Source: Idiomarina xiamenensis 10-D-4 (GTDB lineage Bacteria; Pseudomonadota; Gammaproteobacteria; Enterobacterales; Alteromonadaceae). From it: a stretch of 64,000 nt of DNA. The notes under the pieces are model-generated. The model saw only the letters and a program-made list of their open reading frames with translations, had not been told where the DNA came from and did no database searches. Positions 52,633 to 62,195 of the stretch are shown here, in pieces (the first letter of the stretch is position 1; each line of letters begins with the position of its first letter). Made by a program: the position numbers and the translations under genes. The stretch lies in contig NZ_AMRG01000001.1 of assembly GCF_000299895.1 (NCBI RefSeq), positions 124,001-188,000 of the forward strand, read 5' to 3'.

Positions 52633-53262
52633 ATGTCGCGCTGGCTACTCATCTTTTGCTTGTTTGCCTGTGCTCCCGCGCAGGCTTTAAACTTTTGGCA
52701 GGATGAGTGGCAGGTGCCAGCACAACTACAAACTAACGACTATGTGTTGACGCCGTTGTCTAACGACGATGCGGCGGCGTTTTATAAAGCTTATTTTTCA
52801 TCACAATCTTTCCTTTATCATCAACTTGGTTGGGCTTGGCCATCCGAAAAAGCCACGCCTGAAATGAATACCGAGATGGTTCGTTATCAGGTTGAGCAAC
52901 ACTTACAACGACGAGCCTTTACCTTCATTATTCGGCCGCGCAATAAAGACACTATCGTTGGTGCGCTTTATCTGGTACCGATTCTCGAACAACGTAGCGA
53001 CGTACCGGGGCTGGCTGAACAACAGTATGATGCCGAACTGAGCTGGTGGTTAACCGAGCGCGAGAGCAGCAGTGATAGCGCCGAGCGTCTGTTATCGCAG
53101 GTGTTGCCATGGTTGGCGACACAATGGCCTTGGCAAAATCTGCTACTACCGGTCGCGACCACTAACGAAGTCGCGTTAGCGCAGGTGCGCCGGCAGGGTC
53201 TCAGTCAAGTTGCCGAAGACAAAGATAACGCCACGCTGTTCTTTTCCTACCGCGCCCGCTAA
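52633..53262 (+). CDS. GNAT-fold protein with an N-terminal signal peptide
   Basis: This 209-residue protein begins [15 protein letters not shown], a good signal peptide. The rest (about 25-209) follows the GNAT plan: [57 protein letters not shown] and a final strand TLFFSYRAR. It seems closest to ribosomal-protein-type acetyltransferases in layout, but the acetyl-CoA loop is poor. Export would place it where acetyl-CoA is not expected. It is translationally adjacent to the acyltransferase gene. An alternative is that the first hydrophobic stretch is not cleaved or that the true start is internal. Confidence 0.65.
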   Translation: MSRWLLIFCLFACAPAQALNFWQDEWQVPAQLQTNDYVLTPLSNDDAAAFYKAYFSSQSFLYHQLGWAWPSEKATPEMNTEMVRYQVEQHLQRRAFTFIIRPRNKDTIVGALYLVPILEQRSDVPGLAEQQYDAELSWWLTERESSSDSAERLLSQVLPWLATQWPWQNLLLPVATTNEVALAQVRRQGLSQVAEDKDNATLFFSYRAR

Positions 53263-53348
53263 GCGATTTTGTAGCAGCGCACATTGTTTTAATTTGTGCT
53301 ATTATCGCGCACAATAATTTCATCGAGTTTGGGTTGATAGGAACAGTC

Positions 53349-53813
53349 ATGAACGTCATCGAAGGCGGTATTGCCGCACCCGGTAAAAAATTTGCCATTG
53401 TGGTATCGCGTTTTAATCATTTCGTGGTTGAGAGCTTACTGCAAGGCGCGGTAGGTACGCTCAAGCAATACGGTCAAGTTAGCGACACTGACATTACCGT
53501 TGTACGCGTACCTGGCGCCTATGAAATGCCAGTTACCGCACAGAAATTGGCCGATTCCGGCGACTTTGACGCGATCATCGCGGTCGGTGCCGTGATCCGT
53601 GGTGGTACACCGCACTTTGATTTTGTCGCTGGCGAATGCAATAGCGGTTTGGCGCGGGTTGCGCAACAAACGGGTGTCCCTGTCGCTTTTGGTGTGATCA
53701 CCACCGACAGCATCGAACAAGCCATTGAGCGCAGCGGCTCTAAAGCCGGCAATAAAGGCGCCGAAGCGGCGTTAAGTGCGTTAGAAATGGTCAACGTACT
53801 GGCTCAGTTGTAA
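53349..53813 (+). CDS. ribH: 6,7-dimethyl-8-ribityllumazine synthase
   Basis: This 154-residue enzyme performs the second-last step of riboflavin synthesis. It has [40 protein letters not shown] (active-site His) and [18 protein letters not shown]. The start at 53349 follows AGGAAC; a TTG 15 bp earlier is in frame but unneeded. nusB follows 7 bp later, the usual proteobacterial arrangement. No FMN riboswitch is visible upstream. Confidence 0.96.
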   Translation: MNVIEGGIAAPGKKFAIVVSRFNHFVVESLLQGAVGTLKQYGQVSDTDITVVRVPGAYEMPVTAQKLADSGDFDAIIAVGAVIRGGTPHFDFVAGECNSGLARVAQQTGVPVAFGVITTDSIEQAIERSGSKAGNKGAEAALSALEMVNVLAQL

Positions 53814-53820
53814 GAGGTTG

Positions 53821-54243
53821 ATGATGAAACCAGCAGCGCGTCGTAAGGCTCGTAAATTAGCCGTTCAAGCGATTTATTCTTGGCAGTTAAGCGAGAATTC
53901 TATCAGTGATATCGAAGCTCAGTTTTTAACCGACAACGATACCAGCAAGGTCGATACTGATTACTTCATGGCGTTAGTACGAGGGGTTGGTGCGCAAGCG
54001 CGTAATCTCGATCAAGCCATGAGCCCGTTTTTAGATCGCCCGATCGACGATTTAGACCACATTGAGCGTGCGATTTTACGCATAGCCTGTTATGAGTTAC
54101 GCGAACGTATCGATGTGCCTTATAAAGTGGCCATTAACGAGGCTATTGAATTGGCTAAATCATTTGGTGCCGACGATAGCCACCGCTTCGTTAACGGTGT
54201 TTTAGACAAAGCTGTCGATTCATTGCGGCCCGCTCGCCAATAA
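53821..54243 (+). CDS. nusB: Transcription antitermination factor NusB
   Basis: This 140-residue RNA-binding protein starts with [19 protein letters not shown] and has [38 protein letters not shown], quoted here only as the family's conserved C-terminal half. It acts with NusE on boxA RNA in rRNA antitermination. AAGAGG precedes the ATG; a second ATG follows immediately. It lies between ribH and thiL. Confidence 0.96.
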   Translation: MMKPAARRKARKLAVQAIYSWQLSENSISDIEAQFLTDNDTSKVDTDYFMALVRGVGAQARNLDQAMSPFLDRPIDDLDHIERAILRIACYELRERIDVPYKVAINEAIELAKSFGADDSHRFVNGVLDKAVDSLRPARQ

Positions 54244-54246
54244 ATC

Positions 54247-55242
54247 ATGTCGGTCGATGAATTTTCTCTCATCGATGAGTACTTTGCTCATCGTCAGCAC
54301 AGTCGTCGTGATGTCGAACTCGGTATCGGCGACGACGGTGCCATCTTAACGCCCGCTGCCCAGCATCAATTGGTGGTCGCTACCGATACCTTGGTAGAAG
54401 GGGTACATTTTGATCGCACCACGCCGCCGCGAGCATTAGGTCATAAAGTGGTTGCTGTTAATCTCAGTGATTTAGCGGCAATGGGTGCCGAACCCTGCTG
54501 GTTAAGCTTAGCGCTAACCTTGCCGCAGATTGACCATGACTGGTTAACGGACTTCTCCTCTGGCTTTCACGAAGTTAGCCGTTACTACGGCTGTACCTTG
54601 GTCGGTGGCGATACCACCAAAGGTCCACTAACCATTACCGTTACCGCTCACGGGCAATTACCCAATGGCCGCGCTATTACTCGGCATGGGGCGAAAGCCG
54701 GTGATTGGATTTATTTAAGCGGCAATGTTGGCGATGCTGGTTTAGGGTTAGCGGCCACGCAGGGACGTGTACAGTTACCCGCCGCGCACCTACAACGAGT
54801 GGTCGAGAAGCTACACTACCCACATCCGCGGGTAGCCTTAGGACAATCACTACGTGGTATTGCTAGCGCAGCTATCGATATTTCTGATGGCCTACTGGCC
54901 GATTTAGGTCATTTACTGCAACGCTCGCAGTTAGCCGCACGTATCGATTTAAATGAATTGCCGCTGTCGCTGGCATTAACCGAGACCGTCGATACCGACA
55001 CCGCACTGCGTTACGGGCTAACCAGCGGCGACGACTACGAGTTGTGTTTTACCGTCCCTGAAGAACGTCGAGGTATGTTAGACACGGCGTTAGCGCACAC
55101 CGCGGTAAAACCCATTTGCATTGGTCAGGTGATTGGTGGTCGGCCAGGTAGCATGCAGTTGTCGCTTGATGGGCAAGCCTGGCAAATGCCCGAACAGCGT
55201 GGCTTTAACCATTTTGGAGATGACCATGCTGTTAGCGAATAA
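54247..55242 (+). CDS. thiL: Thiamine-monophosphate kinase
   Basis: This 331-residue enzyme phosphorylates thiamine monophosphate to the pyrophosphate cofactor. It has GIGDDGAILTP (ATP binding), VATDTLVEGVHF, NLSDLAAMGAEPCW, GGDTTKG and IDISDGLLADLGHLL, all standard for ThiL. It starts 3 bp after nusB and overlaps pgpA by 17 bp. Confidence 0.96.
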   Translation: MSVDEFSLIDEYFAHRQHSRRDVELGIGDDGAILTPAAQHQLVVATDTLVEGVHFDRTTPPRALGHKVVAVNLSDLAAMGAEPCWLSLALTLPQIDHDWLTDFSSGFHEVSRYYGCTLVGGDTTKGPLTITVTAHGQLPNGRAITRHGAKAGDWIYLSGNVGDAGLGLAATQGRVQLPAAHLQRVVEKLHYPHPRVALGQSLRGIASAAIDISDGLLADLGHLLQRSQLAARIDLNELPLSLALTETVDTDTALRYGLTSGDDYELCFTVPEERRGMLDTALAHTAVKPICIGQVIGGRPGSMQLSLDGQAWQMPEQRGFNHFGDDHAVSE

Positions 55243-55705
55243 GTTATCGCTGGCTAATCCGATTCATTTAATCTCGCTGGGTTTTGGCTCTGGACTGGCA
55301 CCCAAAGCACCGGGAACCTTTGGCACCCTGGCTGCTATTCCGCTGCTGCTACTGGTTGGGCTGCTGCAATTTAATTGGTGGCAGCAATTAATCTTGCTAG
55401 TAGTGATGACGCTGGCGGGTATTGCTTGTTGTGCCTATTCGGCCAAAGCGATGGGTGTGCATGATCATCCAGCTATCGTTTGGGATGAAATTGTCGGCTA
55501 TTTTATCGCCATGTATGCGTTACCGCATCAATGGCCATGGTTGCTGGCGGCATTTGTGCTATTCCGCATTTTAGATATCAGCAAACCGGGTCCGGTGGGC
55601 TGGTGCGACCGTCAGTTGCACGGCGGCAGTGGTATTATGTTAGACGACGTCGTGGCGGGTATTTTGACCGCGCTCATTTTACATGGCGCGGCCTTAATAC
55701 TTTAG
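55226..55705 (+). CDS. pgpA: Phosphatidylglycerophosphatase A
   Basis: This 159-residue membrane protein dephosphorylates phosphatidylglycerophosphate to phosphatidylglycerol. It has GFGSGLAPKAPGTFGT, HDHPAIVWDEIVGYFIA and PVGWCDRQLHGGSGIMLDDVVAG, the conserved PgpA blocks, and about three hydrophobic segments. The start at 55226 is fixed by GGAG 6 nt upstream, inside the end of thiL; an ATG 6 bp earlier is possible. It converges on dxs. Confidence 0.94.
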   Translation: MLLANKLSLANPIHLISLGFGSGLAPKAPGTFGTLAAIPLLLLVGLLQFNWWQQLILLVVMTLAGIACCAYSAKAMGVHDHPAIVWDEIVGYFIAMYALPHQWPWLLAAFVLFRILDISKPGPVGWCDRQLHGGSGIMLDDVVAGILTALILHGAALIL

Positions 55706-55723
55706 AAATACTTGAGTTCGGCG

Positions 55724-57601
55724 TTAGTTGCTCAAGTAAGCTTGGATCTGCTGTAAGATACCGGCGCTATCTAAGCCTAGCTCGGCTCGGATCTCATCTT
55801 GCGAGCCGTGCTTAATGAAAATATCGGGTAAGCCTATCGATAACAGCGGACACGCTATCGCCGCACGACTTAGATACTCTGCCACCGCGCTACCGGCACC
55901 ACCGGCAACCGCATTCTCTTCGATAGTGACAAGCAAGTCATGATCCGCTGCAGCCGCTTTGATGGCGTCTTCATCAAGCGGTTTAACAAAGCGCATATCA
56001 ATGACGGCAGCGTCCAATTGCTCGGCAACCGCTTCCACCTCTGGCAACAATACACCAAAGTTAAGTAACGCCACTCGTTGTTGCTCGCTAGCGGCTTTGC
56101 GTAGCTGCCGTGACTGACCAATGGGGATGGCGGCTAACGGTTGTTCTAGCGCGATACCGCGACCTTGTCCGCGCGGATAGCGCACTGCTGCAGGGCCATT
56201 ATGATGATAGCCGGTGTAAAGCATTTGCCGACATTCGTTTTCATCGCTTGGCGCCATCACCACCATGTTGGGAATACAGCGCAAGTAGCTTAAATCGAAC
56301 GCGCCCTGGTGAGTCGGGCCATCGGCACCGACAATACCGGCACGATCGATAGCAAATAAGACATCCAGGTTTTGCAGGGCGACGTCATGAATCAACTGGT
56401 CATAGGCGCGCTGTAAAAACGTCGAATAAATCGCCACCACCGGCTTGTAGCCAGCTATTGCCAAGCCCGCAGCAAAGGTCACACTGTGCTGTTCAGCAAT
56501 CGCCACATCAAAATATTGCTGCGGGAACTGACGTGAAAACTTGACCATGCCAGAGCCTTCACGCATGGCTGGTGTAATCGCCATTAACTTATCGTCGTCG
56601 CAAGCCATGTCGCATAACCAGTCGCCGAACAGCTCTGAGTATGATGGAATACCCGGCTTTTTACTGGGTAACTGATTTTGATTGGGATCGAACTTGGGCA
56701 CACCGTGATAACCAATCGGGTCGTCTTCGGCGGGCTTATAGCCTTTACCCTTGCGGGTAACCACGTGCAGTAATTGTGGCCCTTTCAGATCACGCATGTT
56801 GCGCAGGGTGTCGGTTAATAAGTCAACATCGTGACCGTCGATAGGACCGATGTAGTTAAAACCGAGCTCTTCAAAAATGGTGCCCGGTGCAACCATGCCT
56901 TTCATATGCTCTTCGACACGGCTGGCCAAGTGATGAATATGCGGCATACCGCGCAGCAATTGCTTGCCGCGTTCGCGAATTGAGGTATAAGTTTTGCCGG
57001 ACAATAAACGGGCAAAGTGATTATTTAAGGCACCGACATTTTCTGAAATCGACATATCATTATCGTTCAGGATCACCAGCATATTGGGTTTAATATCACC
57101 GGCATGATTGAGTGCCTCAAAAGCCATACCGGCGGTAATCGCGCCGTCACCAATAATACTGACGATTTTTTCGTCGCGTTGAGCACGCTCGGCAGCGATT
57201 GCCATGCCCAGCGCGGCGCTGATCGAGGTACTAGAATGTCCCACCGATAGCACATCGTATTCACTCTCTTCACGCCAAGGGAAAGGATGTAAGCCATCCT
57301 TTTGCCGAATACTTTGCAATTGCTCTTTACGCCCGGTCAGTATCTTATGAGGATAAGCCTGATGACCGACATCCCAAATAATGCGATCGACCGGGGTCTG
57401 AAAAACATAATGTAAGGCTACGGTCAGTTCGACGGTGCCTAAACCAGAAGCCAAGTGGCCGCTGCTTTGACTGACCGAATTTAATAAAAACTGGCGAACC
57501 TCGTCGCATAGCGGACTCAGTTGATGTTTTTTTAACCGTCGCAAATCGGCGGGAAACTCAATTTCGCTGAGTAACGGGTAGGTAGTTGCGTCTATCGTCA
57601 T
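55724..57601 (-). CDS. dxs: 1-deoxy-D-xylulose-5-phosphate synthase
   Basis: This 625-residue thiamine-pyrophosphate enzyme makes the first intermediate of the MEP isoprenoid pathway from pyruvate and glyceraldehyde-3-phosphate. [18 protein letters not shown] and LNDNDMSIS bind the cofactor; [26 protein letters not shown] (catalytic Glu) and [15 protein letters not shown] match the family. It follows ispA by 7 bp, as part of the xseB-ispA-dxs operon. Confidence 0.97.
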   Translation of the reverse strand: MTIDATTYPLLSEIEFPADLRRLKKHQLSPLCDEVRQFLLNSVSQSSGHLASGLGTVELTVALHYVFQTPVDRIIWDVGHQAYPHKILTGRKEQLQSIRQKDGLHPFPWREESEYDVLSVGHSSTSISAALGMAIAAERAQRDEKIVSIIGDGAITAGMAFEALNHAGDIKPNMLVILNDNDMSISENVGALNNHFARLLSGKTYTSIRERGKQLLRGMPHIHHLASRVEEHMKGMVAPGTIFEELGFNYIGPIDGHDVDLLTDTLRNMRDLKGPQLLHVVTRKGKGYKPAEDDPIGYHGVPKFDPNQNQLPSKKPGIPSYSELFGDWLCDMACDDDKLMAITPAMREGSGMVKFSRQFPQQYFDVAIAEQHSVTFAAGLAIAGYKPVVAIYSTFLQRAYDQLIHDVALQNLDVLFAIDRAGIVGADGPTHQGAFDLSYLRCIPNMVVMAPSDENECRQMLYTGYHHNGPAAVRYPRGQGRGIALEQPLAAIPIGQSRQLRKAASEQQRVALLNFGVLLPEVEAVAEQLDAAVIDMRFVKPLDEDAIKAAAADHDLLVTIEENAVAGGAGSAVAEYLSRAAIACPLLSIGLPDIFIKHGSQDEIRAELGLDSAGILQQIQAYLSN

Positions 57602-57608
57602 GATATTA

Positions 57609-58496
57609 TTAATGGTCCCGATTTAGCAGGACGTTAGCTAGTTGTGCTAGTGATGTCGTATTGTAAGGTATTGTCGACAAAGCGTGTAGCGCTGATTCAT
57701 GTAATTGTTGGCGCCGTTGCTGAGCGCCCTGCAAGCCCAGCAATCTGACATAAGTGGCCTTTTCGGCGGCACTGTCCGAGCCTTGCGGTTTGCCCAGTGC
57801 TTCGGTCTGACCGATTTCGTCAAGGATGTCATCTTGCACCTGAAAAGCCAAGCCTAAATCGGCCGCAAAACGCGAAAAAGCGGGCAAATATTGCTGCGCT
57901 TCGTCGTTGCCAGCTAACACCGCCATGTTCGCCGCAGCCTGAATTAGGGCGCCGGTTTTATGCTGATGTATCTGTGCCAGCTGTTGCTCGCTGAGTTGTT
58001 GTCGGGTGGCCTCGATATCCAGTGCTTGCCCACCGCACATGCCTTGCGCGCCGCTGGCTAACGCTAATTGTTGTACAATTTTTAACTGCCGTTGGGCGCT
58101 GACCTCCGGCAGTGGCTGACTCACCCACTCAAACGCCAATGTTTGCAACGCATCACCGGCCAAAATTGCGGTGGCCTCATCAAACGCGATGTGGCAAGTC
58201 GGCTGACCGCGTCTGAGCTCGTCGTCATCCATTGCGGGTAAGTCATCGTGTATTAATGAGTAGGCATGTACCGACTCCACCGCCGCCGCTAGCCAGTTCA
58301 GTGTCGCAGCGTTAGCTTGGCAAAGCTCACCAATACTAAACAGTAAATGTGGACGCACACGCTTACCGCCAAGCAACAAACCGTGTTGCATGGCAGCGGC
58401 CAAATTACTGGAAAGGTGGGGGTAGTCGCTTAACTGTTGCTGTAAAAACTGGTTAACCCGGGTTTTACTGGGCTCGAGTAACTGCTTTAGCGTCAC
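57609..58496 (-). CDS. ispA: Farnesyl diphosphate synthase
   Basis: This 295-residue prenyltransferase condenses isopentenyl diphosphate to geranyl and farnesyl diphosphate. It has the first Asp-rich motif in [15 protein letters not shown], the second in [20 protein letters not shown] and [10 protein letters not shown]. It starts with GTG at 58496, overlapping xseB by 4 bp, and is followed by dxs in the same pathway. Confidence 0.96.
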   Translation of the reverse strand: MTLKQLLEPSKTRVNQFLQQQLSDYPHLSSNLAAAMQHGLLLGGKRVRPHLLFSIGELCQANAATLNWLAAAVESVHAYSLIHDDLPAMDDDELRRGQPTCHIAFDEATAILAGDALQTLAFEWVSQPLPEVSAQRQLKIVQQLALASGAQGMCGGQALDIEATRQQLSEQQLAQIHQHKTGALIQAAANMAVLAGNDEAQQYLPAFSRFAADLGLAFQVQDDILDEIGQTEALGKPQGSDSAAEKATYVRLLGLQGAQQRRQQLHESALHALSTIPYNTTSLAQLANVLLNRDH

Positions 58497-58741
58497 TGAA
58501 TGGCTCCATCACTATCGTCAGCAAAATCAGTTAAGCTTTCGCCTTGCTGCTGTTGTAATAACAGCGCTACTTTTTGTTCGGCTTGTTGCAAGCGTTGCTG
58601 ACTGATTTTAGACAGGTTAACGGCGTGCTCAAATTTGCTCAGGGCTTGTTCTAAGGGCAGGTCGGCTTGCTCTAGCTCGTGTACCAACTGTTCCAATTCC
58701 TGCATGGCTTGTTCAAAAGTTTTTTCTGCCGATTCGCTCAT
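58493..58741 (-). CDS. xseB: Exodeoxyribonuclease VII small subunit
   Basis: This 82-residue subunit has the compact helical pattern FEQAMQELEQLVHELEQADL then LEQALSKFEHAVNLSKI of XseB, the small subunit of the single-strand-specific nuclease ExoVII. It is the first gene of xseB-ispA-dxs, read away from pomA. The partner gene xseA is not in the window. Confidence 0.95.
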   Translation of the reverse strand: MSESAEKTFEQAMQELEQLVHELEQADLPLEQALSKFEHAVNLSKISQQRLQQAEQKVALLLQQQQGESLTDFADDSDGAIQ

Positions 58742-58766
58742 AAGGGTATCTGCGCTGCATTCTCAG

Positions 58767-58793
58767 TAAAGATTTTAATGATCTAGCCGATGA
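58767..58793 (+). promoter_or_regulatory. FliA (sigma28)-type promoter of pomA-pomB
   Basis: TAAAGATT (58767-58774), exactly 11 bp, then GCCGATGA (58786-58793), each one base off the flagellar sigma28 consensus (TAAAGTTT-N11-GCCGATAA). It points at the motor genes, with an untranslated leader of about 125 nt. Confidence 0.75.
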
Positions 58794-58925
58794 ATTGTTT
58801 ACTCGGTCTTAATTTAACCCAGTACAATGCTTGTCAGTCGGCATCCTATCGTTAAGAATAGCATTAGCGCGACCGTCTGTTGAACGGGTAATCATGTAAA
58901 TTATCCGTTGTGAGAGGAGAATTTA

Positions 58926-59684
58926 GTGGATATAGCAACGATAGTTGGGCTTATTGGTGCCTTTGGCTTCGTCATGATGGCGATGATTCTTGGTGGCGAT
59001 GTATTAATTTTCGTCAATGTGCCATCCATCTTAATCGTTTTTGGCGGCACCTTATTCGTTACTTTATCTAACTTTACCCTGGCGCAGTTTTTGGGGGCGG
59101 GCAAGGTAGCGGTAAAAGCTTTTATGTTCAAAATTGAGCAGCCGCAGGAATTAATCGATAAAGCCGTGGAATTAGCCGATTCAGCCCGCAAGGGCGGTTT
59201 TTTGGCGTTAGAAGAAGCCGAAGTGCCTAACAAATTTTTTCGCAAAGGTATCGATATGCTGGTCGATGGTCACGACGCCGATGTGGTGCGGGCGACGCTG
59301 GCGAAAGACATTAATATGAGTTACGCGCGGCACGAAGAAGGCGTAAAGATTTTTAAAGTCATGAGCGACATCGCGCCAGCGATGGGGATGATTGGTACCC
59401 TCATTGGTTTGGTTGGCATGCTGAATAATATGGACGACCCCAAAGCCATTGGACCAGCCATGGCGGTGGCGTTGTTAACCACGCTTTATGGTGCGTTGAT
59501 TGCAAATATTATCTGTATCCCAATAGCTAACAAACTGACTTTGCGTGCCGACCAAGAGAAGCTTAATCAACAGCTTATTTTAGATGCCATATTAGGTATT
59601 CAAGACGGTCAGAACCCGCGTGTTATTGAAGGGATTTTGCGTAATTATTTGGCTGAATCAAAACGTATCACGGCGGAAGAGTAA
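58926..59684 (+). CDS. pomA: Sodium-type flagellar motor stator protein PomA
   Basis: This 252-residue stator subunit has four membrane segments (about 4-22, 30-50, 150-170, 180-202), the block DIAPAMGMIGTLIGLVGML with the channel-lining Pro and Gly, and GPAMAVALLTTLYGALIAN. Its start, DIATIVGLIGAFGFVMMAM, is like PomA of marine bacteria rather than E. coli MotA. It starts with GTG behind GAGAGGAG; pomB follows after 6 bp. Confidence 0.93.
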   Translation: MDIATIVGLIGAFGFVMMAMILGGDVLIFVNVPSILIVFGGTLFVTLSNFTLAQFLGAGKVAVKAFMFKIEQPQELIDKAVELADSARKGGFLALEEAEVPNKFFRKGIDMLVDGHDADVVRATLAKDINMSYARHEEGVKIFKVMSDIAPAMGMIGTLIGLVGMLNNMDDPKAIGPAMAVALLTTLYGALIANIICIPIANKLTLRADQEKLNQQLILDAILGIQDGQNPRVIEGILRNYLAESKRITAEE

Positions 59685-59690
59685 GTACTT

Positions 59691-60665
59691 ATGGCAGCCG
59701 CAGAAGAAAACGAAGAAAAAAAATGCCCACCACCGGGATTGCCGATGTGGATGGCTACTTTTGCCGATTTGATGACACTTCTCATGTGCTTCTTCGTGTT
59801 GCTGCTGGCGTTTTCCGAAATGGATGTATTGAAGTTTAAACAAATTGCCGGCTCGATGAAATTTGCCTTGGGTGTGCAAAATAAAATCGAAGTAAAGGAT
59901 ATTCCTAAAGGCACCAGCGTTATCGCGCAGGAGTTTCGTCCTGGTAAACCCGATCCAACGCCCATCGAAACCATCCAACAGCAAACGATGGAAGTCACGC
60001 AACAAATGTTGGAGTTTCAGGACGGCGAAAGTGATTTTGCGGGTGGTCAACAAGAGCAACGTGGTGGTCAAGAAAGCGAGACCGAGGAAACCCAGCAAAG
60101 CCAGTCGCAGCAAAGCTCGGCAGAGCAAGACGCGACCATGTCTGAGTTGCTCAAACGTATTCAAGAGCAGTTGCAGGAGCAGGTTAAAGATGGCGCGTTA
60201 GAGCTGGAGCAATTGGGTCAACAAATCCTTATTCGGGTGAAAGAAAACGGTGCATTTCCGGCTGGTTCGGCTTTCTTACAGCCGCAGTTCCGACCCGTCA
60301 TTCAGCGTGTCGCCGATGTACTTAAAGACATTCCTGGCGAAATTACGATTTCCGGACACACCGATAACCAACAAGTTCGTTCAGAGATTTATTCGTCAAA
60401 CTGGGACTTATCAAGTAAGCGCGCAGTGGCTGTAGCCGAAGAAATGTTAAAAGTGCAGAACTTCGATGACGATCGCATGGTTGTCATGGGCTACGCCGAT
60501 ACCAAGCCGTTGTTACCGAATAATTCGACTGAGAATAGGCGTCGTAATCGGCGTGTTGATATTGCCATTATGCAAGGTAAGGCAAAAGAGTCGCAACCGA
60601 TTGAAATGAGCCAACCGCAAAGTGCGTCAGAAACACCGCCCACAAGCGAACCACCCAGCAGCTAA
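59691..60665 (+). CDS. pomB: Sodium-type flagellar motor stator protein PomB
   Basis: This 324-residue stator subunit has one membrane segment with the ion-binding Asp (WMATFADLMTLLMCFFVLL), a Gln/Glu/Ser-rich linker (about 85-150) and an OmpA-like peptidoglycan-binding domain (TISGHTDNQQV, WDLSSKRAVAVAEEM, NRRNRRVDI). With PomA it drives flagellar rotation. It shares the FliA-type promoter upstream of pomA. Confidence 0.93.
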   Translation: MAAAEENEEKKCPPPGLPMWMATFADLMTLLMCFFVLLLAFSEMDVLKFKQIAGSMKFALGVQNKIEVKDIPKGTSVIAQEFRPGKPDPTPIETIQQQTMEVTQQMLEFQDGESDFAGGQQEQRGGQESETEETQQSQSQQSSAEQDATMSELLKRIQEQLQEQVKDGALELEQLGQQILIRVKENGAFPAGSAFLQPQFRPVIQRVADVLKDIPGEITISGHTDNQQVRSEIYSSNWDLSSKRAVAVAEEMLKVQNFDDDRMVVMGYADTKPLLPNNSTENRRRNRRVDIAIMQGKAKESQPIEMSQPQSASETPPTSEPPSS

Positions 60666-60725
60666 CTAGCGGGGGCTTGACGCTTTCGCTATAATAGTTG
60701 TTTTTGTTTCTGCCCGAGGTATTTG

Positions 60726-62180
60726 ATGAAGTTTGTTGTACGGTTGCAGGCCGAAATCACCATCAAAAGTAAGTCGGTCCGCAAGCGGTACGGCAAATTA
60801 CTGGTTAATAATTTAAAGCTAATTCTAACCCCATTACACCCGTCAATGCGCGTGCGCTGGATGTGGGATCGCATTGATATCTGGGCTGACGATGTCGCTG
60901 GTTTAGCTCAGCAAGTCGCCGCTAAGCTCACCGATATACCCGGTATCAGCTCTTTTAGCGAGCTTATCGAAGTGCCGTTGAGCAGTTTTGAAGAAGCACT
61001 TGAGTTGACCTTGTCGCATTATGCCGAGCGCGTCGAGGGCAAAACGTTTGCCGTGCGAGTGCGCCGCAATGGTCATCATCCATTTAGTTCTAAAGATCTT
61101 GAACGCTACATTGGTGGGGGTATCAACCAGCGTGTCGCTGGTACACGGGTTAAATTGACCCAACCCGAGCTAGAAATTCGGTTAGAGGTACAAGACGATA
61201 AACTGCGTCTGCTAAGCGATAAGCAAGTCGGCATGGGCGGCTTTCCGATACCTAGCCAAGATACCGTGTTGAGTTTATTGTCGGGCGGCTATGATTCCAG
61301 TGTCTCCACGTATCAGATGATCCGCCGTGGCGCCCGTACTCACTTCTGCTTTTTTAATTTGGGTGGCGATCAACACGAGATCGCAGTGCAACAAACGGCA
61401 CATTATTTATGGCAGCGCTATAGTTCCTCACACCCGTTGAAGTTCGTCAGTATTGATTTTGCACCGGTGGTCGAGGAAATCCTTACCAAGGTTGATAACG
61501 GCTTAATGGGCGTGGTGTTAAAGCGGCAAATGATGCGTGCAGCCAGCCTGACCGGGCGTCTGTTAAAGGCTAAGGCGCTGGTTACCGGCGAAGCCTTAGG
61601 GCAGGTTTCTAGCCAAACCTTAGCCAATCTACAAGTCATTGATCATGCTTCTGATACCTTGGTATTACGGCCGCTGATCGTCAGCGACAAACAAGACATC
61701 GTTGACATGGCAAAACAGATAGGCACCGAGCCGCTAGCCAAAGCTATTCCCGAGTACTGCGGGGTTATCTCGAATAAACCCACAGTAGCGGCGCGCCTTG
61801 ATCAAATAGAAGCTGCCGAAGCAGAGCTTGATAACCAACTCATCGCGCGTGTCGTGGGTGCGGCTAATATTCTGAGTATGCAGGATATAGCCGCGCAAAC
61901 CGAAGCTAAGGTTGGACAGGTCGATTATCGCCGAGTACAAGATAGCAACACCGTGATCATCGACGTGCGCAGCCCTGATGAACAAGAGCGAGCACCGTTA
62001 ACGCTAGCCGAAGCCGAGGTGACGCATATACCGTTTTATCGGTTAGCGACACAGTTTAGCGAGCTGGATCCGCAAAAACAGTATTTGTTGTATTGCGATA
62101 AAGGCGTTATGAGCCGCTTACAAGCCCTGTATTTGCAAGAACAGGGCTTTAGTAATGTTGCGGTTTACCAACCTGCCTAG
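60726..62180 (+). CDS. thiI: tRNA 4-thiouridine synthase / thiamine thiazole sulfur carrier ThiI
   Basis: This 484-residue enzyme makes 4-thiouridine in tRNA and passes sulfur to thiazole synthesis. It has a THUMP region (about 60-165), the PP-loop LLSGGYDSSVSTY, EYCGVISNKPT with the conserved disulfide Cys, and a C-terminal rhodanese domain with the persulfide Cys in LLYCDKGVMSR. The presence of the rhodanese domain gives the full two-function form. The start at 60726 follows GAGGT; a TTG just before it is in frame. Confidence 0.95.
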   Translation: MKFVVRLQAEITIKSKSVRKRYGKLLVNNLKLILTPLHPSMRVRWMWDRIDIWADDVAGLAQQVAAKLTDIPGISSFSELIEVPLSSFEEALELTLSHYAERVEGKTFAVRVRRNGHHPFSSKDLERYIGGGINQRVAGTRVKLTQPELEIRLEVQDDKLRLLSDKQVGMGGFPIPSQDTVLSLLSGGYDSSVSTYQMIRRGARTHFCFFNLGGDQHEIAVQQTAHYLWQRYSSSHPLKFVSIDFAPVVEEILTKVDNGLMGVVLKRQMMRAASLTGRLLKAKALVTGEALGQVSSQTLANLQVIDHASDTLVLRPLIVSDKQDIVDMAKQIGTEPLAKAIPEYCGVISNKPTVAARLDQIEAAEAELDNQLIARVVGAANILSMQDIAAQTEAKVGQVDYRRVQDSNTVIIDVRSPDEQERAPLTLAEAEVTHIPFYRLATQFSELDPQKQYLLYCDKGVMSRLQALYLQEQGFSNVAVYQPA

Positions 62181-62195
62181 CCATCGCTTAGCGGC

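Noticed and set aside
53263..53348. FMN riboswitch before ribH
   Set aside because: The gap is only 86 bp and none of the conserved FMN-element blocks are visible.
60677..60695. Sigma70 promoter for thiI (TTGACG and TATAAT)
   Set aside because: Both boxes look good, but they are only 7 bp apart, which does not allow a functional promoter; the TATAAT may still serve with another -35.
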